Source: Whitmania pigra (Eukaryota > Annelida > Clitellata > Hirudinida > Haemopidae). Taken from it: a stretch of 64,000 nucleotides of DNA. The DNA is taken from the NCBI GenBank assembly GCA_021613335.1, contig JAJTWR010000281.1:749501-813500 (forward strand). Reading direction: 5' to 3'. Shown piece after piece: positions 11,740-21,000 of this stretch. A program made the position numbers and the translations under genes. The first letter of the stretch is position 1, and each line of letters starts with the position of its first letter. Below the pieces are notes generated by a model, which worked only from the letters and a program-made list of their open reading frames with translations, was not told where the DNA came from and ran no database searches.

Positions 11740-13758
11740 AGAAATGATGAAGCAAGTCAATAAGCTTGCCAAGTTAGTTTTTAGAATAAGAACAATAATG
11801 AAGTGATGGTAAACGATAACGAAGACGATGATGATGTTGTTGATTGTTTCAGGAATGGCGAACACGGGGGAAGTGCTGATGATAAGGAATGTTACCAAAC
11901 AGTGCGACGCTGAATACGAATGCGTGGCCTACAATGGCGTACCACCCCCAGTCTCGAAGAGAATTAAATTAACCGTTCACTGTGAGCTTCATCCGTTAGA
12001 ACAATTGGAAGTGATATTGATCGCTCCACAATTGGATTTCGTCCGTCGAATGGAAGGCCTTCTTCTAATTCGATTGAAATTTAACTTAATATGTCCGTTT
12101 CAGATGTACTCGTCCGGCCGGTGATGTATCACGTCGGACGATTGTGTGGATTGAATTTTTATTGCATTTTCTTGATTGTTTAAGCAAATCAATCAATTCT
12201 TTGCCTGATCGAATTTGTTGCTATTGAAAAGGTGATAATAGTCAGAGAGTCATGTATATACATACATTTATTATATATATAAGACAAATATATATATATA
12301 TATATATATAACTAATAATATACTATATATAACTATATATAGTATATATATATAGTTATATATAGTTATATTATATATATAAGAACTTAAGCTTAAGAAC
12401 TCGTTTATTTAATAACGTGTGACACATTTGCATTTGTATCTGTTTTATAAAAAGTATTTAGTTTGTTAATTTTGCGTTGATTGCTCCCTACATAAGCCGA
12501 TTATGAAGAAATTATAAATATCGAATTTTTGAATTTCTAAAGGTAATGCTAAAAAACAACAGCTTAATCTAATGAGTTTAGATAATTAGTTACATGATAA
12601 AGTATTAACCCAATAAAACTCAAAGTTATTTTACCTTAAAAAGTTAAATCAATGATTATTAAATACTTATTATTACTCAGTCACCCTTAAAAACACCGAG
12701 GCACCATTTTTGCTTTCAGTTGCTCCAACAGTTCACATTCCAACGACAAGATTGGGCCAGTCCTTGGGCAAGGAGACCATTCTGGACTGCACAGCCACGG
12801 CCCTTCCTCATGCCACCATCCACTGGGAGAAGGATGGAAACAAAATTTCCGGAGCAGGAAGATGCATAGTGGAGCCGTATGAGGAAGGCGACCATAAAGT
12901 GGTTCTTAGTCTTCGCATCAGAGACTTAACGAGAGAGGATTATGGAGTCTATCATTGTGTTGCTTCAAACAGTTTGGGCTTTCACAACGGCTCTATGCTT
13001 CTCTACGGTACCAGGGCTATTCGTGGTTGTTGTGAATCGTTGATTATAAATGATTCTAAGTGTAATCTTATCAAATGCTGGTAATAAGAAACTATTTCAT
13101 TTTCAGTCTTCTCATCTCAAATGAACGACATTTCAAAACAACTGTTTTTAATTAAAAAGCAAATAAATAATTTTTATTTGTATCCAAAATACGAGCGCGG
13201 ACAATGTCGACGAGAAAGAATGATTAATTATTATGAACAAGTGGCATGCATTCCAGAATATCCAGAAGACAGGAGGACCACGGGCATGGTTAGGAACAAA
13301 ATCTTGCACAACTCTCCATCACGACTCCACCTTTCCAAGTCATCTCCATTTCCTGTACCATCCCAATATTCATCAAGTCTGTCTCAATACCCACAGCACG
13401 TGAAGAGTTATTTCAAAAACGAAGAGATCACATTGAATTTCGAGAGAAACATTTACGGTAATGAGTAATAAATAATCCTAATTTTATCACCAGAATAATT
13501 GTAATCGGTAGTAAGAATAAATTCAATTAAGAGGGAAGATTATAAGAAACAGAATTGCTAAATGTGTTCATTGGCTTACTAATCTTACTCATGAAGGATT
13601 TTTATGATGTTTACTTAATCTTTCATGTTAATTTATTCTTGTTAATTTATTTTATTACAGCTCCAATCAGAGGAAAGTTCACAAGCGGATGTTCCGGAAT
13701 GTTCAAGAAACTGTCACAATTTCTGAGCATCTCATTTTTAATAATAACAGTCACCTGA
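7780..13758 (+). CDS. Lachesin/IgLON/DIP-type three-Ig-domain adhesion protein, probably GPI-anchored; 5' exon missing
   Basis: Seven phase-compatible exons were joined: 7780-7880, 8150-8354, 10268-10420, 11853-11981, 12720-13007, 13107-13457 and 13661-13758. Ig1 spans the first two (VNVTVVAGQTAVLPCSV, then TAWVDPG and DRGEYRCTINT, a signature of the lachesin/DPR/IgLON group). Ig2 spans the next two (PASINHEFSTSD, LVCNVTG, VTWYKW, AEYECVAYNG). Ig3 is one exon (LDCTA, IHWEKDG, EDYGVYHCVASNSLG). A Ser/Pro/Tyr-rich linker and a hydrophobic C-terminus follow. Family members are extracellular homophilic or heterophilic adhesion proteins on neurons and epithelia. Several N-glycosylation sequons (NVT, NGS) are present. 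An AATAAA at 13801-13806 is a plausible poly(A) signal. The exon with the start codon and signal peptide was not identified. The family is firm, but the exact orthologue (lachesin, DIP or IgLON) is not. Confidence 0.88.
8645..8850. mobile_element. Candidate short hAT-like non-autonomous element in a lachesin-like intron
   Basis: A 206-bp segment starts CAGGCCCGTAGCC and ends ATACGGGATG, roughly inverted ends sharing CCCGTA. The flanking octamers are GATGACGA and GATGTTGA, identical at 6 of 8 positions, as for an aged 8-bp hAT target duplication. It has no coding capacity. The ends are imperfect, so this is tentative. Confidence 0.35.
8851..10267. other. Intron of the lachesin-like gene, no other feature
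   Basis: AT-rich intronic sequence between the second half of Ig1 and the first half of Ig2. I see no exon, RNA gene or clear mobile element here. Confidence 0.6.
10569..11671 (-). mobile_element. hAT-like non-autonomous element inside the lachesin-like Ig2 intron
   Basis: The ends CAGGTTTGCCAGTG and (reverse complement of the right end) TAGGGTTGCCAGTG are inverted repeats that fit the hAT consensus YARNG. The flanks carry a perfect 8-bp duplication, GTTATATT, at 10561-10568 and 11672-11679. The 1.1-kb body encodes only a zinc-finger-like fragment on the minus strand. A second, diverged copy lies in the opposite orientation at 29536-30749. The insertion is in an intron and leaves the host exons intact. 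Confidence 0.85.
11135..11411 (-). pseudogene. BED-like zinc-finger fragment carried by the hAT-like element
   Basis: The minus-strand frame has VKCKVCSCLL followed by AHKQMQKH, a C-x2-C...H-x5-H pattern like the BED/TTF-type DNA-binding fingers found at the N-terminus of hAT transposases. An upstream ATG at about 11411 begins MDGEVVATV in another frame, separated by a shift at a run of C residues near 11367-11373. No catalytic hAT domain follows, so the element depends on another source of transposase. The homologous frame in the copy near 29.8 kb is also disrupted. Confidence 0.55.
11680..11746. repeat. GAT/GGT microsatellite
   Basis: Run of GATGGTGAT triplets immediately right of the hAT-like element, within the intron before the second half of Ig2. 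Confidence 0.85.
12240..12380. repeat. TA-rich palindromic tract in an intron
   Basis: Alternating TA stretches and repeated ACTATATATAG-type palindromes between the Ig2 and Ig3 exons. The tract could form cruciforms, but it looks like ordinary dinucleotide repeat expansion. Confidence 0.8.
13661..13758 (+). CDS. Terminal exon of lachesin-like gene with GPI-signal-like tail
   Basis: After the acceptor TTTATTACAG the frame gives APIRGKFTSGCSGMFKKL and then the hydrophobic end FLSISFLIITVT before TGA. A small-residue cluster (SGCSG), a polar spacer and a short hydrophobic terminus with no cytoplasmic tail is the arrangement of a GPI-attachment signal, which is usual for lachesin and IgLON proteins. 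The hydrophobic part is rather short, so GPI anchoring is inferred. Confidence 0.75.
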
Positions 13759-14513
13759 GAGACTCGTTTCGTGTTTTTTTCCTCACCAATAACTCTAACG
13801 AATAAATATCTGAAAATATTTTTATTTTTCAGGAAATTTTAGAATTTTTTCAAAATACAAATGGTCTTTTTCACTTGTTTTCCATAGACATTGCAGGCGT
13901 GATTATTATGAAATATTCCAGTGTCACTTTCCTCGTCTTCAGTGTTTCCTGAGATGTTGACCAACTTTTCAGTTCGTTTCAATTTTCACTTTACTAAATG
14001 GCCGGCAAATCAGGATGGACGAATGAATCTTGATATTGTTTGACTAGTAGGGCAATATCGATGATTTAATTTTTATCTTATTTGTCGAAGTCGTTCAAGA
14101 TATATATTTATGAGGTCATTTGTTCACATAGACTATGAAATACTTTTTTTTGTCATGTGAACTCGAAAAAATATTAAAACTGCTTTGTGAGAACAACGCA
14201 TTTGTTGTCTTGTAATTTAGTTATAAGCCCACTAACTGAAGAAAAAATATCTGCATCTTTCAGAAATAAGAACTGGTAGTGCATTTTTACCCACATTCAA
14301 GTTGTGCAATAATTACTTTAATTATTCAACTTATTTTATTCAGAAATAATCCTTTTAAAAGAGCCTCTAAATAAAACATAAATAAAAAATACATGTGCAT
14401 CTTCATGTAACCATTAATGCAAATGGACAGTTAGGTATGGCCAAGTAATTGTTCAAACACTTGCAAAAATCATGAGCTTTAATCTTTATTAGTTTATTGA
14501 AGAAAACAAATAT
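13759..14513. other. 3' flank of the lachesin-like gene
   Basis: Includes the AATAAA at 13801-13806. The rest is AT-rich with no other gene evident, up to the tRNA-like segment. Confidence 0.5.
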
Positions 14514-14720
14514 TAGTAGCCGAATGGTTAAGGCTTTCGCTTTGGTGTGGTTCCGTTAGGCATTCAAATCCTAGTTGCTCGCAAGAGTTTCTATAACTAA
14601 GACATTATTTGATGACGGATTTCCTTTTCATATTTGCTATGAGGTCATCCCACATGTGTGGTCGGACCCTTATGTGGATGGTAAACCTTTTCAGAGAGAT
14701 TTTGGATGTGTTTCCTTTAA
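14514..14720 (+). repeat. tRNA-derived SINE-like segment
   Basis: AGTAGCCGAATGGTTAAGG (14514-14532) matches a pol III A box of Ser/Leu tRNA type, and GGCATTCAAATCC (14559-14571) resembles a B box at suitable spacing. The region between does not fold into an intact anticodon arm, and unrelated sequence continues afterwards, so this is more like the tRNA head of an old SINE than a working tRNA. The right boundary is a guess. Confidence 0.42.
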
Positions 14721-14975
14721 ATTCGATTCATCGTGAAAACAATAACTGCTCGTTGTAGATTTAGTTTACATTATTCGAATCGATGCAGACGAATTTTACT
14801 TTCTTTAAAGTTATGGATTCGTAATTATTTCATCGCTTTATTTAATGTTCGCTTTCTGTTTTTTTGACATCAGGTAATAAAATTCAATAAAAACATTTGC
14901 GGCGCATCACTTATTATATGTGAAAAAACACAGTCGCTAATTAAATCGGCGGCTGATGCTTTTGCGAGTTTGAAG

Positions 14976-15030
14976 ATGGAGATGCGGCTTTTGCTGTTTT
15001 TATTGATTAAACTCGCTCTTTTTGAAACAA
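14976..15030 (+). CDS. NCAM/Fas2-like: First coding exon of the NCAM/Fas2-like gene: signal peptide
   Basis: ATG at 14976 opens MEMRLLLFLLIKLALFET, a classic signal peptide: a basic residue, a hydrophobic core, then a small polar region. The exon ends at a GTGTGT donor with one base of a split codon, exactly the phase required by the Ig1 exon at 15412 (joined codon ATT). A second in-frame ATG two codons on could also serve. No other leader with the right phase was seen in the 1.6 kb between the two adhesion genes. Confidence 0.72.
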
Positions 15031-18000
15031 GTGTGTTGATATTTAGTTGAGTGAATGGGTTTGTTTAGACAATGTAAGGTTTGCAGTCTTTAACGCAGTA
15101 TTCGAGGCAGTTAACTTATTGTGTAACTATATAAGTATTCTTGTTGTTAATCTGATAATGAATATGTTATGTTCGTATTTTTATATGCATTATTTAATTA
15201 AGAATGCGGCTCAATTGCGATGGTGAAAAATAAACTATATCATATTGTCTAAAATCGCATTATTATTTTGTACTATTACCATACACGTTTAAACTAACGT
15301 AAGCTTTTTTTACGCACTTAACTTAAATGTGTTAATTATCCGAGTATCATATCAGGTGGTAAAATGTCTCCAACTTTTGTTATATAAGCAAGTGACATAA
15401 TTCTTACACAGTTGGAGGTGAATTGCGAATCAGACCCTCTGGACCTAATTTTATAAAAACAGCAGGCAGTTCAACGGTTTTCACCTGTGAATATATTTCA
15501 AATGGTGAAGATGATGGCAGTGAGCCTTTTGTCTGGTTGGACAACAAAGGTGAAGTAGTTGGTGCACAAAATAGAAGGTTAGAGTTCGGCAGTTCGTATA
15601 ACCGCGGATGTATTAATTTATTTAATAACATCAATTCGTAGGATCTAATCAGCTAGGCTAATGAATTTGTTAATGTGCTTATTGCAGATACATTGAAGAT
15701 GATTTAGGTATCAAGAAATTGTACATAATTTCAATCTCAGAAGATGATGCTGGTGAATACAAATGTGTTAAAGGAGCCGAGAGCAAATCAATCTACCTGC
15801 AGATATTTAGTTAGAATTTTCTTTTTTTTTTCAATGTTTAAAAGATTAAAAACAGTTTATTTTGTTACCACAGATAACTTACCTAAAGCTAATAACCTAA
15901 AATCACCGTCATTTTTTCAGATATGTAATTTATTTTCTATCAACTCTCCTTATATCATTGAGTTTGGGTGTAAAATGTAGCTCTAATTAAATCAATTTGT
16001 AAAACTTTGACGTAAGCACGAATTCAGTTTGTTGACGATTCATCCTTTTAATTTCAGAGGACATTACGTTTGACGACGCCCCATTGGTACAGCAGCTGAA
16101 CATCAGCAGCGATGGCACGATCAGGTGCGTGGTCAGTGGAAACCCTGAACCGAGCATGTCTTGGAGGAAGAACTTGAGAAGAATTGGAATGACTGGTAAG
16201 CAGACGAGTTGTTTTTGTTTGTGTTTTTGTTTAACCGATTAAATTTTATTAAATTGTTTATTGTTTTATTCGTTTTTGTGATTTAACTTACTGATTGCTA
16301 TTTAATGATTCAGAGGATTATGATCCATTATTAAAATTAACATTATTGTATTATCATATTATCTCCATTATTGTTGTATTAATTATCATTATGTTATTAA
16401 TTAGTAAGAATGCTTTATCATGTATTGAATGATTTCAATATAATCAAATGTTTCCTTTTTCGTCCTTATTATTGCATAATTTACTTAGTTGAGTTTTGAT
16501 ATTTTGACAAATTACTTTGACAACTTTCACATTTCGTTTTTTAGATTTAATTTCAAGTTTTTCTCATGCGAATTATTTTCGTACTCCGCAACAACGAGGT
16601 TGACTCACCTTTTAACCGTAATTAATGCATTTTCAGACTTTGGACGTTAACCTCCAACTCTGTTGCAAGTTAATTAAAAACAATTTAATAATTTAAAACA
16701 CAGAGATTTTTTATAAAATTCATCAATTTTTTAATGATATCATTCATCTTGATTAATCTATGATAGGAAATTCATAAGATGGATGATATGATAGTTGTTA
16801 TTACTATTAATAACAATAATAATAATAATAATGATAATGATAATAATTGTAATTTTAAAATTAAGTTATACAGTGCAATAAAGATAATGATAGTTGCTGA
16901 TATTGAAACAATGATGTTGTTCATATAATCCAATTCTTCAACACAAATTGAAATTAACAAAAATAATGCGTTTTGCCATTTCCAATTATTTTCAAATTGT
17001 TTGACTTATTTCCAAAGTATTTCTTCCAGATCAATCAAGGTTCATTGTGACAAGGGAGGGTCTCAAGGTGTTGAACGTAACAAGAGAGGACGAGGGGTTG
17101 TACACCTGCAGAGCAGAAGTTGAAGTTTCAGGGAGATACTCAGAACATAGGATACAAGTCTTTGTCAACTGTGAGTGGACACTTTTAATTCTGTAAGGGA
17201 TTCAAAGTTTACCATTAAACATGATGTTGTGATGACTTGTTGATGTTTAGCATTACTAATGTTATGAATTGACTCTGAGAAAGTAGAGATAAGAAAGAAA
17301 GTGATTGTTGATTAGTGATTTTGGAATTGTCAGCATTAGTCATCTCTGGCTGGTTAAAAACTAGCAGGAATAGGAAGTTTCGACAGATGATTTCCAAGAG
17401 TTCGTTGCTAACTTTCGAAAGGATTTTATCATTAAACCATTAATCATGCTCCCACGTCTTCATAGTTTCTCAGCAGCATGCTGAAAACAAAACGAACTCA
17501 TTCAACTTTTTGCATCCAAACATTTGATTGACAGATCCCCCTACGATCCTTGGGAACTTGAATCAGGTTGATGCCCTGTTGGGGAGTCAGACTGTGATCT
17601 CCTGTCCGGTCCTGGGTTTTCCAACTCCTCGAGTTAACTTCACGAAGGTTGATAACGTTTAACAATTAATTTTTTTTAATTATTAGTTATAGATATTTTA
17701 ATAACTAGTTGGTTATGTTTTAAGTAAAGCGCCAGAAAATGTAATTAATGAGTGAGTGAGTGGATGAATTTCTGATGAACTCTTTATTTGGATGGTCAAA
17801 TAACACAACAAAATAATCATTAAGAGATATTTAACATGCTATTCATCATTGGACTTTCAGATGCTTTTCTATCTATCATGCAGCTGTCCTTAGATGATAA
17901 TGATGTTGTTGATGATGATGACAACGACGACGATGATGATGGTCATGAAGACTTTGATGATGATGATGATGATTATGATGAATATGATGGTGGTGTTATT

Positions 18001-21000
18001 GATGATGATGATGATGATGATTATTATTATGACGATAAGGAGGAGGAGGAAATTTCATCTGTGCCCGATGCCATTGTGGCAAACAACACGTTGACGTTGG
18101 CAAACATCAGCGAGTCTCACGAGGGTCGATACATGTGCATTGCCACCAACATCCTCGGCCGCGACTTTCGGATGTTCGCTCTCAACGTTCTGGGTACGTT
18201 TAAGTCGTTCGGTCGGGGATGGGGACGTTTCGGCATTCATGCATAAGCAGTGGGGCTTTAGTATTATGATAATGATTTTATGATAATATTCATGATAAAT
18301 TGTAATGATAATAATGATTGCGATGATGATGATGATGAATTCTTTTTTTCATGGAAGCAATTTAATTTGATTTAACTTTGAAAATATGGGGATATTCTTG
18401 ATGCTAGAGACTAATAGCAAGAATTAGATTACTTATGTTGATAAATGGTAATACTTACTATTCTCAGTGTAATTTTTCTAGATTATGCATTCTCTAATTA
18501 GTTAGATGGACAACCCTGAAATATTATTTCACCATAATTCCCAGTTCCCCCAAAGGTGATTATTCCACCGTTGGTGACAACAGTTGTGGGTTCAGAGGTC
18601 AGCATGTCTTGCCTCGGCACGGGTAACCCCCTGCCTTACATTATGATGAGCAGAAAGATGGATGGAAGGAATCTGTTTGAAGGGGAGGAGGTGATTGCAA
18701 AGTGCTCTTGTGACTTGTAAATGTACCAGCAAGTTATTCTAATAATAATAATATGTTTATTTACAAAGAGCTAATTATTCATTAGGTTCCACTTGTTCTC
18801 AGTACAATATTAATCAGTTAATTATTTATTCGACACAGAGTAATGCATAAATAATTTTCTATCTTTCTCATCATTCAGTCGAGCAGCAGTCGAATGCAAG
18901 CCAGTCGATCGATTGGCGCCCTAAACGTGACGATTGCTACGGCAACCGTCGAAGATTCCGACATCTTCACCTGCACTGCTTCCAGTCCAATTGGTCAGTC
19001 CAGTGAGGACGTGAGACTGGTCGTCCAATGTGGGTCGTCGTTGTTCATTATTAACTTTCAATTATTTCCATCTTCATATTTCGTTGTTAAACTAATTATG
19101 AAACTGCAGTTTATCATCTTAACATCTGCAGTTCTATAAATCCTGTATTAATTCTGTAATGAATTATAGTTATTTTGCTTGAATTACCAGATCGCCCGCG
19201 CTTTGAGGTGGGTAGCATGACCTCCCTGGTTTACGGATGGGGAAATCAAGTGGTCCAAATGAACTGCAAAGTCCATGGTGAACCAAAGGTGAACATTCAG
19301 TGGTTCAAAGGTCAAGACCTGGTTACGATCGGTAATGAAAATTATCGAGAATTTGAAACGCCCTCTGGTAATGTCCTTCAGGTAGCCTTGTAAATTGTTA
19401 TCTTCAAATAGGTGCAGTTATACAATAAATTAGTTATCCTAACCAGGGCTGCGTAGAGGGGGTGTAAAGGGACCCGAAAATTTGTTCAGGGCAAAACCAC
19501 GTAGAATTTAATTGATCGTGATTTTATTTTTGCTTTCGTATATCAAGAGTCTCGTAAAAGTTTTAATATTCTTACATATTAGATGAAAATGGTGCTTCAT
19601 TTGTTTTAAAATGAATAAAATTTCTAGTTTTGTTTAATTGCCTTGTTTAATGTTTGTAAAATTTGATTGTAATTGTTGATTTTCAGGATGTTTTTAGGGC
19701 TTTATTGTTGCTATTAAATGAGGAATTGCATACCTTAAGCACAGATTGTAAATGGATTCAGTAGTTCATAATTTTTTGAATATTCATTTGCATTTACTGA
19801 TTTGTTGTTTTAATCATTGGTATTGAATGTGGATATTTTCGTGCAAGGTGTCGTTACGCAGAGATTCAGGTGAGAGTCTTTATGGGACGTACACCTGTCG
19901 TGCAACAAACGAGTTGGGGTCCGACGACTTCAATTTCATTCTCCAGAAACCTCGTAAGTTCAAACCTTGGCTCTCTAGAGGAAATATTTTTAAAGACAAA
20001 ATAAATTAAGTATTGATGATTTATTACTAAATAAATTGATTAAAACAAATCAAATCCTTAAGCCATCTGGTCATCATTATTTATATTATCCATTTTTGCA
20101 TCAGCTGTGCCTGAAGTGGTATTGGAGAGATTGAGACCAGACGATGTCTCAATTCGTATCAACAGCCATCACATCCTCGGTGAAGCAACTTTCCAGGTGA
20201 CACATTATTTAGTGTCACTTGTTCGTGAGGATGGCCTCATGTTGAACACATCAGGTAATCAATTTGTATTTTTTAAGTTCCTCATATCTATTGCGTTATT
20301 ATTGCAAATGATGATACAAGTTTGATTACTTGAATAAATTTTTAATAAACATTATTCTTCAATAAATTATTTTTTCTTAATTTTTGTTTATTATGGCCTA
20401 ATTATGTGCCGTTATTTTGCAGTGCCGATTCGGGAAATAGATCAAACTTCTAACTGTGAGTTTCATTCGTTTGTCCGTTGGAATTTATAACATAATAACA
20501 TAATCATAACTTAATTACATAATCATAACATAATTAACATAATTATGACATAATAACATAATTATAACATAGTCATAATCATAACATAATCAAGTCATAA
20601 TGTAATTCAAATTTTGCATGACTTAACATTATAACATTATAACTTATAATTTATAGAACATTTTCAAGTCTTTGGGTCATCAAATATATTTTCCTTGGGA
20701 AAAAATAAATCGTCTCCGAACAATTGCAGTTTCAACAGCAACGTCAGTAATAGAAAATCTGGTCCCCAATGCAAGTTACAACCTCTTTGTGAGTTCAGTG
20801 AACCCCGTCGGACTGGGAGAGGCCGCGAGGGTCGAATTCAAAACCCCCGAATCCAGTTACGACCAGAGACTTCCCATGTTTTGACTCACGAAGCATTAAC
20901 CATTGGAGATTGATTAATTGGAACAACTGTGTGCAAGAGATTTGTTTTGTGTCGTCGCCGTCACCATCATCATCATCATCATCATCATCGTTATTATTGA

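Noticed and set aside
17854..17883. Acceptor at 17860 (GGACTTTCAG) for the Ig3 exon
   Set aside because: It gives the wrong phase after the exon ending at 17647 and meets a TAG within 11 codons; the acceptor at 17883 fits.
19444..19500. CAGGGCTGCGTAGAGGGGG, like a hAT element terminus
   Set aside because: No matching opposite end or target duplication found in the intron.
20657..20729. Exon start at 20657 (TTTATAG) for the third part of FN3-1
   Set aside because: Joining there after the micro-exon creates a stop codon; the acceptor at 20729 (CAATTGCAG) restores phase and FN3 sequence.
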